From: Podocnemis expansa
Taxonomy: Eukaryota > Chordata > Testudines > Podocnemididae
Length of the DNA: 64,000 nucleotides
Assembly: GCA_007922195.1 (NCBI GenBank)
Contig: ML682067.1
Span: forward strand, 6,468,466-6,532,465
Reading direction: 5' to 3'
Every line of letters starts with the position of its first letter. The first letter of the stretch is position 1. Shown one piece after another: positions 32,069-44,468 of this stretch. The notes beneath the pieces are model-generated. The model did no database searches, was not told the origin of the DNA, and saw nothing but the letters and a program-made list of their open reading frames with translations. A program made the translations under genes and the position numbers.

Positions 32069-33135
32069 ACATTTATTGAACGTATTTAAAGCAAGATGCA
32101 TGAGCAAAAGTAACTCCTGTTAGCTTTATTTATTGTTTCATTCTTTCTTGTTGTGATTTTATCTATACAATATATTGTAAAAGATTGCTACTTTTTTCAT
32201 GTGACAGACCAACAACAAGTCAAAAAAGCATTTCTTTTCCTCTTTTTTCATATTTCTTAAAGTGCTAACCAGTTATTAGCTCATTCTTGAAATACTATAT
32301 GAAATAACTTCACTTATTTTGTTTATTTCTTTGATGGTTGCAGACGATATACCTTGAAATCAAAAGTGGATTTTTTTATTCTAATGGAAGCAGACTGAAA
32401 TGTTCTTTACTCTGTAGTGTGTTATTGACCCACTATTTTACAATCTAGCAAAAACTGAAATTTCATAGCAAACCAGAGATAAAAGTTGGAAGGTTAGATA
32501 AAACTTTGATGACCAGCATGCAAACTCAGATAGGGAAGCAAGATTTTGGAAGCCCATGTAGTTGTTCTTGAAAATTTTGATCACTCATGATAAAATTAGC
32601 CTCCCAGCAGTTTAGTATTTCAATACTTTTGTCTCTGAGATTTTATTGATTTTTAGAAGTATGAGAGATATGATTGGTTACTACATAAATCCATATCAAA
32701 CAAACTAGTTTAGGAATTATTCCAAACATAGCTCTCTCCCTGAAGATACAATACAATTATAATAAGATTTCTGAGTTGCATATTTGACTCTCATGTTTCA
32801 CAAAAGTCTCAACTTCTGTTTAAATAAGGTATAGTATCACTAATTATAATCCAGCCCTATCTATAGTTATGAGTGTAATGAGAAAAATCAGAAAGAAAAC
32901 CAGTTAGGGCTCTGCTATCTTTAATAAGACAATAAGTATAGTTAAATATAAATTTTATGTTATGAGTTAAGTTTTCTGTGCCTCAATTACTATATAAATA
33001 TGCATCCTTTTTGCACTCAAAGCCAAGAATATCCATATGTACAGACACACTCAAATCTCCACACATAGTTTTGGGGATAATAAATGTTGGTGCATATTGA
33101 ACAGTTGTAACCTAGGCAGTGAGGTTTTATTTTCC
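32069..33135. other. AT-rich sequence, no feature seen
   Basis: Nothing recognisable. Confidence 0.4.
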
Positions 33136-33137
33136 AG

Positions 33138-33195
33138 TGCCCCAGTGCTGTAGTTAGGAATGGAAGTTTCAGTGGGCCCCAACTTATGGGAGATG
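33138..33195. mobile_element. possible DNA transposon end fragment
   Basis: CAGTGCTGTAGTTAGGAATG and GAAGTTTCAGTGGGCCCC resemble the start of hAT-like elements with the pattern CAGGGGCGTAGCCAGG...GGGCCC. Only this end is seen. Confidence 0.35.
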
Positions 33196-33199
33196 AGCA

Positions 33200-33950
33200 G
33201 TGACTAAAGGTCTGATGTCACAGTAAATCATTGATAATACGAATGATTTAAAACAGTTAAGACCAATGAATACATTAAATATTATTGCTGTGCATTCATT
33301 TAATAGGTTGTAGGTACACAAAAAAGTCTACATACATCTACAGTATATGTACTTAAAGTCAAACAAGTGGTGTCGCTTAACCAGCAAAAACAGAGTAATA
33401 TAAATTTTTAATTAAATGACCATCAGTAAATTTCTTACATTGTAAATTTATTCACACTATGTACATTTAAAATAAAGTTGGAGTATAGAAATAGTCAGGA
33501 CTTCCAGTACTTTCATACCATATGCCCTGCAACGCATAAATCAAATGTTTCTTGTAGTTCTTTGTGTGAGAAGATGATCTTACCTAAATATTAGGTCACA
33601 ATAACTTTGTCCAGAGTTTGCTACATATTTTTAAAATAGTCTATTTGTGCAGTACCTGAGCATTTTTTAAAAAAGCCATTTTAATAAAGGTAGTTAAACA
33701 TGGCATTCCCCCAGGCTCAGATTTGGACTTACACACCCTGGCCCACTCACCGTCATGCACATGCCACATACTCTTATTCAATATTTAAGTATGTAAGTCA
33801 GAAACTGGAGAAAATGGACTTCCGTAAAGTCAACAAAATAAATCTTGCTCTATTCATTAGAATAAAAGTACTCATTATTCCCCCCCCCAAAGCCCCACAA
33901 TATTGTAACTAGTCATATTTTTATATTTTTTTCCAATGAAATGCTGCTAC
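33200..33950. other. AT-rich sequence, no feature seen
   Basis: A poly-C run lies at about 33881-33888. Nothing else. Confidence 0.4.
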
Positions 33951-33954
33951 TGGA

Positions 33955-34037
33955 AAAAGGACTTCCTAAAGAAAAGCTCTCTGTAGGCCAAAAGTTTGTC
34001 TCTCTTACCAAAAAAGTTGATCTAATAAAATACATTT
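33955..34037 (+). mobile_element. Penelope-like tail fragment, family 2
   Basis: AAAAGCTCTCTGTAGGCCAA, AAGTTTGTCTCTCTTACCAA, AAAGTTGATCTAATAAAATA match the family-2 tail seen at 28578-28652. It is diverged and short. Confidence 0.5.
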
Positions 34038-34039
34038 TG

Positions 34040-37000
34040 TCTCTCCCGGGAACATGGTTAAGGCAGGTCTTCAGTGACAGTGGCAGATTTACTGCTGTCA
34101 GTTCAATCTTCCTGTTTGACATTTCTGGTCTGTGAAGACCCACCCAACCACTCAGAGACCTCGATCCCTAAGCATCACTCTAGCAACTGGGTAGTGCTGA
34201 GTCAAAGGGAGGCCCTGTCCAGTCAACTCAGAGCCAAGTCAGTGAGACGAGTAGGGGATTCAAACTGAGGCATGCAAGTTATTTTAAATCACTTACATAT
34301 ATCTCAGTTCAAATGCCACTAAAAAGGACAGCAGTATAGAACTGCCCTTGTTTCCCAAATGGTGAGACAACATATGAGAAAAGAGGGGTACTACAGAATT
34401 CTCATATGTGTTGAACTGCTGTAGACTTCAGGATTGGGTATAGTGCTACGTATTTTGATAGGTGAATATTTTAAAACATATTTTCATGCGTTATTCTTTG
34501 AGATCAGAAGTGATGTCTTATAGTATAAGCTGTTAAAATGTCAGCATTTACCATCTTTTACTGCTGACATCTTCTATTCCATCTCTAGGGGAAAGTAATA
34601 CTGCAATCTCAAATGCCATTTGATTATTGCTGGCAATACTTTTTAATAACTACCTTACTGTGGTATTAGTGACTCATATAGCATCTGATTGTTTTATCAG
34701 GGTAAGACCATGACACCCGTAGTCCCAGTGAGTAGCATCTTACTCCACATGTCCTCTACTCTTGCAGTCAGGCACTATTTATCAGGAGTATGGGCATCTA
34801 ATCCTCTTTATTTACATAAGATTTCTAGTAAGTTATAGAGAATAGATCAACAAATCTGTTAACTGCGAATATTTAAAGAGCTTTCCATTGTATGAATATA
34901 CAAAATTCTTCCTAACTATTCAGATTCATCTGGTGGTGAACCGCTTTTTTGCATAAGCAGTACTTGTTTTTAAAGTTTTTCAAGGATTATATGGCTGCAT
35001 AAATCTTTGTAAAATCCCATTAGTGGTATTTTCAGCAATAGTCTAAGTAGCAAAGCATCTGGAGTAAATGGAAGCATTAGTTCAGTTGTGTTTAAAAATT
35101 ATCCTGTTGATCATGAGCCAGAACTGGGCAATATAAGGATAATGCCACCACATATGGATCTTTTTTTCTTGGCAAGCTTTTCAACAGTCTGTGGAAATAG
35201 GGCCATTAATCTTACTTTATCTTGCAGATGTAATATACATTCAGAAAATATTTTCACTTGTGTCTCTCTTTATAACTAAAACGTAGCATAGTAGGACATA
35301 TAAATTCCACATTATTGAGGAAATCATCTGATAATGTGTGTTTCTGATATTTTTAACAGAATTGAATATATACATTTTATTGAAGTAAAAATATGAGGTT
35401 CCCATAGTTCATTGGTCTGGCTGGCTTGTGACATAAAAGGAAGGAGAGCTCAGGTAGTAATGAGAAACTAGTAAGGACCTGTCCTATACATCCTGTTCCC
35501 CATGAGACTTGAATACCTACAGCCTCAGGCTCACTGGCTCTAAGGTGTGATTCACTCCTCAAGTTAGGTCTTCAGATTAGCTGGTGGTTTTTTGGAGCAG
35601 GTGGCCTGCCAGATGACCAGATGGTGGGGAGAGAAATTTCCAGTTAACTAGTTTGTATGTACAGTGCATAGGAAGAGCAAAATGACAATGTGTTATGTAC
35701 ATGCTCAGAAAAGGAATATATTTTTCATCCAATAGAATTTGTTATGCAGAGCAAGAAATCTCCCATGCAACAGATGGAATTTTTTAAAAGTCCCATGAAG
35801 AATCTTCTAAGAGAGTCTAAAGCTCACAACATTATCAGGGATCATGGCAAGAGGATCCACAAGGGGATCCACTTTAGGCTTCCCCTTCCCCTTTTAGAAC
35901 CTTTAGTGGTCAGATTTGATTGCAAAAAACAGGAATTGCTGAGTAGCCACAATTTGACACTTAATTGAACTACTGTGACAAGTGTGACAAAAAGGGTATC
36001 AGTGGTGTACAGTCCTGTACAATTTGTGTACAAGATTTGTGTAGGATAGAAGCTCCCATATTCTTTTTGGTTCCTTTTAAGCTAAATGTGAATTTAGTGG
36101 CTCTGCAAATTTATATGACATTTTAATAGGCATTATGTGAAGTTTAATAGGTACCAGAGACTGTCATGCTTCCTACCTGCCTGTTCTTCTTAACTTTCTG
36201 AAACAAAAAGGTTATTTGGGAGGTCAAAAAGGTTATTTTGGGGGCATTTTGCTTGAAAAGGAAGCAAACTATCAAGCTTTGATGATATGGACTTCAGGAA
36301 TGAGTACTTAATAGTTTACTTGACCCTTGCAAGGAAGGGAGAGCAAGTCCTGCAGTTAATCTGGATTGCCGAAACTGGCAAGTGCTAAGCACTTCAACTC
36401 CCAAGAAGTGATTTTAGGGTAAGAAGAACCCCTCTTCTTTCAGATAAGCACCATACATCCTGATTCTTCTCTTCCTTACACCAATTATTCATTAGTTTAG
36501 ATCTATAAACACAGGTATAACTAAAAGAGGAGGACCAGGAATGTAATTATTTTTAACTCAGAATAATCATATAGGGTAATATTTATGCATAGTAAATACT
36601 TAAGTGTAGATTCCTTTGGTGATTGATCTTGTGGGGTGGGGGTTAAACATAGTTAAGTTATTTTTCTTATTTCTGTAGATAGCCCTTTGCAACATGTTGT
36701 TTTCACTTACCATATGGAGACTAATTTATCTGAACTAACAGTGATGCATATAAAGAGGAAACAGAGGAGAGACACTTATTTCTGATAAATTTTAACACTG
36801 AAAATGAAGGTTAATTTGGTGTCAGAAAAACCCAGTTGATATTAACCTGTATGAAAAGAGTCACCAAATTATACTATGTGTCTTGTTGACTGTATAGTGA
36901 ACCAGAGATCATCTCAATTTGGTATTACAATAATGAAATTGTACATGTTGAAAGAGAGTATATGGCTGATACACATGCAATGACATCTTGGCTTGACTGA

Positions 37001-37248
37001 AAGTGGAAGTTTTGTCATTGACTTTACAGAGACAAGATCTGACTGTTGGATTTGTTCTAGTTGTGAGTTTCCCTTTGTTGAATAACTACTGCATTTCAGC
37101 ATGGGCCAACAGACTGAAGATCTACGATTATATTCCTTATATAGTTATTTCTCTTTAAGGGGAACTATAGTAGAGGAAAAGGATAGATGTATCATAGATG
37201 TCATATTCCCTGGATATTTTACAGACCTAGAATAACATCATCTGATTG
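34040..37248. other. 3.2 kb without recognised elements
   Basis: Short frames only (34074-34268, 35690-35968, 36914-37102 and others), none supported by a motif. It looks like single-copy intergenic or intronic sequence. Confidence 0.45.
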
Positions 37249-37340
37249 AATATTTTCAATGGGATCATAGAATCATAGGGTTGGAAGGGACCTCATAGGT
37301 CATCTAGTTCCACCCCCTGCCAGAGGCAGGACCACTCCCA

Positions 37341-40245
37341 CTAAATCATCCCAGTCATGGTTTTGTCCAGCCGGGCCTTAAACACCTCCAAAGATGGAGA
37401 CTCCACCACCTCCCTTGGCAGCTTATTCCAAGGCTTCACCACTCTCCTAGTAAAAAAGTTTTTTCTAATATCCAGCCTTGACCTCCCTAACCGCAACTTG
37501 AGATCATTGGTCCTCATTCTGTCCTCTGTTATTACCGAGAACAGTCGAGCTCCATCTTCCTGAGAGCATCCCTTCAAGTAGTTGAAGGTTGCTATCAAAT
37601 CCCCCCTCAATCTTCTCTTCTGCAGACTAAATAAGCCTAATGCTTTCAGTCTTTCCTCACAGGGCTTGTGCTCCAGCCCTTTAATCTTTTTGGTTCCCCT
37701 CCGCTGAACTCTCTCTAGCATGTCCCTGTCCTTTTTGTAGTGGGGAGCCCAAAACTGAACACAGTATTCTAGATGTGGCCTCACCAGTGCAGAATAGAGG
37801 GGAATGATCACATCCCTTGATCTGCTGGTAATACTCCTTTTGATGCAGCCCAGTATGCCATTGGCCTTTTTGGCAGTAAGAGCACACTGCTGACTCATAT
37901 CTAGCTTCCCATCCACCATCACCCCCAGGTCCTTTTCTACAGTGCTGCTACTTAGCTGAATGTTTCCCAGCCTGTAGCGGTGCATGGGGTTTTTTCGCCC
38001 CACGTGCAGGATTTTACACTTGTCCTTATTGAAGCTCATAAGATTTCTATTGGCCCACTGTTCCAATTTATCTAGGTCTCCCTGAATCCTGTCCTTGCCC
38101 TCCAATGTGCCTACTGGTCCCCCCAGCTTGGTGTCGTCAGCAAACTTACTGAGGATGCAGTCTATTCCATCATCCAGATCATTGATGAAAGTGCTGAACA
38201 GAACCGGCCCCAGGACCGACCCGTGGGGCACACCACTCGTGACTGGCTGCCAGCTAGACATGGAACCATTGATTCCTACACGCTGAAACCATTGATCTAG
38301 CCAGTTTTCTATCCACCTTATAGTCCACCTATCCAACCCATACTTCCTTAATTTGCCAATGAGAATGTTGTGAGAAACTGTATCAAAAGCCTTGCTAAAA
38401 TCAAGGTATATCACATCAACGGTTCTTCCTGCATCCAGAAAACCAGTCATCTGATCATAGAAGGAAATGAGATTGGTCAGGCATGATTTACCCTTGGTAA
38501 ATCCATGCTGACTGTTCCTGATCACTTTATTTTCCTCTAAGTGTTTGAGGATGGATTCTTGAGAATCTGCTCCATAATTTTCCCAGGGGTTGAGGTGAGG
38601 CTGACTGGTCTATAATTCCCCGGATCCTCCTTTTTCCCTTTCTTGAAAATAGGCACTACATTTACTTTTTTCCAGTCCTCTGGCACCTCCCCCATTCTCC
38701 ACGAGTTTTGAAAGATAACAGCCAGCGGTGCTGCTATCTCCTCGGCCAATTCCCTTAGCACTCTTGGATGCAGTTCGTCCGGCCCCATGGACTTGTGCAC
38801 ATCCACCTTCTTTAAGCAGTCCCTAACCTGACCTTCCGTCACCAAGGGCCTCTTTTCTTCTCTCCCAGCTGCCACACCCATGGTAGTGGGCTGGGAGCTG
38901 ACCCTGCCTGTGAAAACTGAAGCAAAAAATGCATTGAGCACTTTTCCTCATCCTCTGTCACAAGGATGCCTGCCCTATTCAGTAAGGGGCCTACACCATC
39001 CCTGATCCTCTTCTTGTTATTAACATACTTGTAGAACCCCTTCTTGTTATCCTTTACATCCCTCGCTAGCCGCAACTCCATTTGTCCTTTGGCCTTTCTG
39101 ATTTTATCTCTGCAGTCCCTAGCAATATCTTTATATGCCTCCTTGGTCATCTGACCAAGCTTCCACTTCCTGTAAGCTTCCTTTTTATGTTTAAGCTCGG
39201 AGCAGAGTTCTCTGCTAAGCCATTCTGTCTGCCTCACATGTTTGTTCTTTCTCCTAATTGGAATGGCAACTTCCTGTGCCCTTAGCAGAGTTTCTTTAAA
39301 ATATAACCAGCTTTCTTGGACTCCTTTCCCCTTCAGATTAGCTTCCCAAGGGATCCTGCCCATCAGTTCCCTGAGGGACCCAAAATCTGCTCTTTTGAAG
39401 TCCAGGGTTTTTGTTTTGCTTCTTTCCTTCCTTCCTTTAATCAGGATCCTGAACTGAACCATGTCATGGTCACTACTGCCTAGCTTGCCATTTACCTCTA
39501 CGTCCTTGATCAATTCTTCCCTGTTTGTGAGCAGCAGGTCGAGAGGTGCAAGGTCCCTAGTTGGTTCCTCTAGGATTTGTACTAGAAAGTTGTCCCCAAC
39601 ATTCTCTAAAAATTTCCTGGATTGCCCATGCACTGCTGTATTGGCCTCCCAGCAAATGTCAGGGTAACTGAAGTCCCCCATCAGCACCAGGGCCTGTGAT
39701 CTAGAAGCTTCCGCTAGTTGTCCATAGAACACCTCATCTATCTCCTGCTTCTGGTCTGGTGGTCTATAGCAGGCACCCACCACAACATCCCCCTTGTTGC
39801 TTTCCCCTCTCAATGTAACCCACAGACTTTCTATTGGCACGCTTCCACTTCCATAATGGAGCTCTGAGCAGTCATAGAGCTCTTCTACATATAATGCTAC
39901 TCCTCTCCCTCTTCTTCCCTGCCTGTCTTTCCTGAACAGTTTATACCCATCCATGGCAGAGCTCCACTCGTGCACACTATGCCACCACGTCTCCGTTATT
40001 CCTGTAATATCATAGTTCCTTGTCTGTGCTAGTATTACCAATTCTTCTTGCTTATTTCCCAGGCTCCTCGCATTAGTGTACAGGCACCTAAGATACCCGG
40101 CCAATTGCCCTACTTTGTCATGTTGATTTCCAATTCTATTACACAAACATCCTTGCTTTTTTTCTTGGAGTTCTCCTCCTCCACTCTCCTCACATATTGG
40201 GGCTTCAGTAGAACACTTAAGACATTTATTTGATTCCCCACCCAT
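37341..40245 (-). pseudogene. ORF2: CR1 ORF2 (endonuclease plus reverse transcriptase), two frameshifts
   Basis: Piece 1 (40245-38839, 468 codons): APE-type endonuclease with TETWW (Glu 85), GDFSYPDICWE (Asp 191) and SSDHDMVQF (Asp 259, His 260), then the basic linker. Piece 2 (38941-38537): linker to RT entry, with NYRPVSLTS. Piece 3 (38525-37341, 394 codons): RT palm with [32 protein letters not shown], then thumb and C-terminus ending TMTGMI. The first shift follows VTEDEEK (about 38940), where a few bases appear lost. The second is an apparent one-base loss near 38553. The usual Asn of the GDFN motif is Ser (position 193), and the usual Gln of the RT P-Q-G motif is His. Both would be expected to harm activity. 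Confidence 0.92.
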
Positions 40246-40371
40246 GTTCTAACTAACTTCTCTTTTATTGCTGTTGATACAGTCCCAGCACCCCCCCAAG
40301 TTCCACCTCTTCCCCCAGATCACCCACATTGTTACTTACCTGTGGGCTTTGGTCTCCTTCCCCTGCTGAAC

Positions 40372-41436
40372 CTAGTTTAAAGCCCTCCTCACTAGGTCAG
40401 CCAGTCTGTGCCCAAACACGTTCTTCCCCTTCCTGGACAGGTGAAGGCCATCTCTGCCTATCAATCCTCTGTCCTGAAACAGGACTCCATGGTCAAGGAA
40501 GCCAAATCCCTCCCGACCACACCATCTTCGCAGCCAGGCAGTCACCTCTAGGATGCATCTGTCTCTCCTCAGGCCTCTAGCCTTGACTGGAAGGATCAAG
40601 GAGAACACCACCTGTGCTCCAAACTCCTTCACCCTCTCTCCCAGAGCCCTGAAGTCACCTCTGATCTGCTGAGGATCACTTCTCGCAGTATCATTGGTAC
40701 CCACATGGATAAGAATCATAGGGTAGTAGTCTGAGGGGCAGATGATTTTAGACAATCCCTCCGTTACATCACGGTTACGGGCACCTGGCAGGCAGCATAC
40801 CTCTCTAGCGGCCTTGTCAGGGCGACAGATGGGTGCCTCCCTTCCTCTCAGGAATGAGTCCCCAATCACCACAACCCTACGTTTCCTCTTAGGTGAGGTG
40901 GCTGTGATCTGCCCAGCCTTTGGGGTTGATGGCATCTCCTCTACCTCCTTCATCGTGTCCAGCACCGCATAACGGTTCCTCACCACAATGGATGGTGGGA
41001 TGTGAGCAGGCGTGGAGCACTGTCTGCTGCCAGAGGTGACCAGCTGCCAGTGCCCTTCCTCTGCCATAGGCATCCCATCCGTTTCCAGAGCTGTAGCAGT
41101 AGCCCTTGGCACTGGGATAGGGACCTCCTCCTTGCAGGTCTCATCGTGGACACTGTCAAGGAACTTTTCCAGGGCATAGATACCCCTGAGTTGTGACACC
41201 TCCTCCTGTAACTCTCCTACCTGTTTCCGAAGAGATGCCACCAGAAGGCACCTATCACATAGACTCATCTCCCTAGCCTGATCATCAGTGGCAGGAAAAT
41301 GAGGGCCACAGTCCCTGCAATTCCACACCAGGGTCTGGGTGGAGATATCCATGGACAGACAGTCTGTCTGGATACAAACAGAGGCAAAGGAAACAGCAGG
41401 GGTGCTGGCTCCAGCAGTACGGCTCCTTTTCACCAT
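40372..41436 (-). CDS. ORF1: CR1 ORF1 protein with CxxC pairs and SGNH esterase-like domain
   Basis: An intact 354-codon frame. N-terminus: CxxC pairs at 40-43 and 60-63, a likely zinc-binding module, then a short Leu/Glu-rich coiled coil (about 66-86). Residues about 100-185 are a low-complexity linker ending in a basic KRKRR stretch. Residues 186-354 are an SGNH/GDSL hydrolase fold as in other CR1 ORF1 proteins: VVVIGDSFLRG (Ser 194), HVGTND (Asn 248), DGLHLSRKG (Asp 329, His 332). All SGNH block residues are kept. ORF1 proteins bind the element RNA and act with ORF2 in retrotransposition; the esterase role is not settled. The start follows the 5' UTR directly. The downstream ORF2 is broken, so it could at most act in trans. 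Confidence 0.9.
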   Translation of the reverse strand: MVKRSRTAGASTPAVSFASVCIQTDCLSMDISTQTLVWNCRDCGPHFPATDDQAREMSLCDRCLLVASLRKQVGELQEEVSQLRGIYALEKFLDSVHDETCKEEVPIPVPRATATALETDGMPMAEEGHWQLVTSGSRQCSTPAHIPPSIVVRNRYAVLDTMKEVEEMPSTPKAGQITATSPKRKRRVVVIGDSFLRGREAPICRPDKAAREVCCLPGARNRDVTEGLSKIICPSDYYPMILIHVGTNDTARSDPQQIRGDFRALGERVKEFGAQVVFSLILPVKARGLRRDRCILEVTAWLRRWCGREGFGFLDHGVLFQDRGLIGRDGLHLSRKGKNVFGHRLADLVRRALN

Positions 41437-41856
41437 CTTGGCCTCACCAAACTCCTTCTCAAACTCCCCTGTTTGCAGTCCTCTGGTCGCTCAAGCAGTG
41501 GCTTAAAGGCCTTCTCTGCCTAGGTCAGCTCTTGCCCCTTGCTAGTCACACAGGGGCAGGCCAATCACAAGGCTGCTAGAAGCTGCTAGAAGCTGGTGAT
41601 TAAAGATGATCAGGGAACAATGGTGCAAACAGCCCCCACCCAATCACACAAGCACAGTCCCACAACTAACAGAAAGCACCTGTAGGGAAAAAGACAGAAG
41701 CAACTCACCTGTAGGGAAAAGACACAAACACACAGTCAGCAAACCACTTGTAGGGAAAAAGACACAGCGATCACTTACCTTGGACGCACCTGGCACCAAC
41801 TCCTTGCCTCGCAAACTCCCCTGTTTGCAGTCCCCTGTTCGCAAGCCAATGTCACT
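41437..41856 (-). promoter_or_regulatory. CR1 5' UTR/internal promoter region with iterated motif
   Basis: Three direct copies of CACCTGTAGGGAAAAAGACA (41677-41696, 41706-41724, 41745-41764) lie at spacings of 29 and 39 bases. A 22-bp sequence beginning CAAACTCCCCTGTTTGCAGT occurs at both ends of the block (41460-41481 and 41812-41833). LINE promoters lie in the 5' UTR; whether these iterations bind a factor is inference. Confidence 0.55.
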
Positions 41857-41929
41857 AATATTTTTAGTTGGAAATACATGACATATTCAGTGTAGTCATT
41901 ACTGGATGGCTTGTGAAATGAGGAGCAAA

Positions 41930-42300
41930 CAAATCATAGAGTAACACAATTTTAGGACTGAAGGGACCGTAAGAGGTTTTCTAGTCCAGTCCACTGCACT
42001 CAAGACAGGACTAAGTATTATCTAGCTATCCTCAACAGGTGCTTTTCTACCTTGCTCTTAAATATCTCCAGGGATGGTGATTCCACAGTCTTACTAGGCA
42101 GTTTATTCAAATGTTTAACCACCCTGACAGTTAGGAAATCTTCCCTAATGACCAACCTAAACTCCCCTTGCTGCAAATGAAGCCCATTCCTTCTTGTCCT
42201 ATCCTCAGAGGTTAAACAAACAAACAAAACAATTTCTCCCTCCTCCATCTAACAACCTTTTATACACCTGAACATTGTTATCAAATGCTTAGAAATATTA
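41930..42300 (-). mobile_element. older CR1 LINE 3' fragment
   Basis: On the minus strand it holds a degenerate CR1 ORF2 C-terminus and UTR (complement of GACAGTTAGGAAATCTTCCC, TGGTGATTCCACAGTC) ending at AATCATAGAGTAAC. It is more diverged than the full-length copy. A (AAAC)n run (about 42214-42229) interrupts it. Confidence 0.8.
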
Positions 42301-42309
42301 TTTAAAATT

Positions 42310-44455
42310 CTGGAATTCTAGACACCCAAATGTTGACACTGAAGTCTGCAAATTAGTGTTTTAATTTTTAGAGCAGAATTAAAGCTATAAAACAATGCAA
42401 ACATGACAGGAATTATTACATTAGAATTAAACACATTTTATTAGTCTGATCAATAGTATGTTAAGTACTGATATTATATTAGTGAATTAAACACAAATAC
42501 ATAGGTGTATATGAAATGCATATAAATATATAGATTTTTAAGTGTTTTTGCTTTGTCTTCACACAGATTGTCCTTCTGCTAAAAAATCATTCCATAATCT
42601 ATTCAGGCAGATTTCTACACAGAATATAACACATTAAATTTGTATTATGATTTATGCACAGTCCAATGTTTTGTTTACTGTTTAAATTAACTGTAACTTA
42701 TTGACAATAATGTATTTTTATAAGAGATGGCTGAAAGTGGGGTGTATTTTCTGGTAAACTTGTATTACAGTAGAACATGCTGTAAAATAAAAACAGGTTT
42801 ATACTGGGCTACAATATTTTTCAGGGATTTCATTTTATTAAAATCTATTAAACAATTCACATAAACTTTCTTTGCACTTAAAGTTTTTAAATTGCAATAG
42901 TGGAACACAGGAAAAAAAGAATGTATTCATACATTTTACTTCTTTTTCTTGATATTTCCTTCCACAGGCACCAAAAATAAATTTTAGAGGAGTTTAAAAT
43001 TAACTCTCTGAATTTAGTTCTGTTCGAAGGGATTTTTTACTTGTATATATTTAATGGTAAGAATTTAGTAATTATATTGGAACATGACACCTATTCATCA
43101 ACCTTCAGTCAGTTCTTTACTTTGGCTCCTCTCTTGCCCTCACTCCTTCACAATTCAATGTTGTTTCCAGTAATCTACAACAATTTTTGGATGTAGAAAA
43201 TATTGCACACCTTGATTTAGTATTTTAAATGCTGCATAAAATTTCTTTATAGTTCAATAATGCCTATCAGGATTGGTCTCTATTATAAACAGTACAAATA
43301 GAATAGAGCAATATCACACACTGTTTTAAGGCAGGAAGTATAGGAGAAGATGAGGAATATATATACGTATCATAAAGGATTATTTTAACATTCAGCTAAA
43401 GCTGTTATATGGGAAATTCTAAAATGGATGTAGGGATTCCCTGTTTTGGGCCAAAAAAAGTAGGTATATTATTCCTCAAGGACAGAATTTACATGATATT
43501 TTATTGATGAACAATTTAAGAGCCTGGTTCAATGCCACTGGGTATCAATTACAATTCTTGCAAGACCTGGCACAAATTTACAGTCATGATTAATGAGATG
43601 TCAACACGGTTGGAAGAAATGTATTGATGTCCAATAGCAAAGTAATCAAACCCTCACAAGGCCAGGTAATATGAACATCTTCTAAAGAAGTGCCATCTAT
43701 CTAAATTGCCATACAAAAATTTGCTATACCTCAAAAACAGAAAGTAGGATGCTAGGGGGAAAAAGTGTAAAATGTTGACTGTTTAATTGCTGCAGTAAAT
43801 ACATGTGTGCTAAATTCTAGCATTCCAAATATATAACCACTGGTAAAAGTAGTATAAGGAAGTTTGCATGTGGAAAATATAAGCTTTGAAAAATGCTTTT
43901 TCCCTGCTTCACTCTTGGTGTCTAAAAAGCTGAACATATTTTCTTACAGCTCTCCCCTTAATATTCACTTCTGGGCTGAGAACAAATAGAAACAAAATTC
44001 AGTCATAAAATAGGGCCTTCAAAGGAAATGTGCATCTTAATCATTTGCAATGTCACTACACTATCCTGGTAAATACTGCAAAAGCTTTCCCATTAATATC
44101 TACTCGGACTTTTAAAATGAAATGTCTTTGGCTATACTTGTACCCTTCAAATTTACCTTCTAAGAATACTTAGGAGACAGTGTTTTACTGGAATGAAAGC
44201 TTGTGGAAAGGCAATTACAAACTTTCATGTGCTATTCCTGAAGAGGCACCTGTGTGACTATCCAATCCCAGAATACAGACTGTAGTTCAGCAAGGTATTT
44301 AAGCATATGTCTATCTTTAAATGTGAAAGTATCCACAACTGACTGTGTTACCATGTTATTAGCTGAGCCACAGAAAAATTGCATAGTTCAGATTTTGACT
44401 TGCCTATCTGTCTGTTCACGATCAGTTTTAGATAGCAAAACAATTGGTAAATTTA
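42310..44455. other. AT-rich sequence, no feature seen
   Basis: No element ends or coding stretch recognised. Confidence 0.45.
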
Positions 44456-44468
44456 TTTATACAAATGA

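Larger units (their letters stand above)
37257..41856 (-). mobile_element. near full-length CR1 LINE
   Basis: The order on the minus strand is 5' UTR (41856-41437), ORF1 (41436-40372), 126-bp spacer, ORF2 (40245-37341, two frameshifts), 3' UTR, and the CR1 terminus (complement of ATCATAGAATCATAGGGTTG, about 37264). The total of about 4.6 kb is the length of a complete CR1, whereas most genomic copies are short 3' ends. AATATTTT occurs at both borders (37249-37256 and 41857-41864) and may be a target duplication, although it is low-complexity. A second, older CR1 tail lies immediately to the right. Confidence 0.92.
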
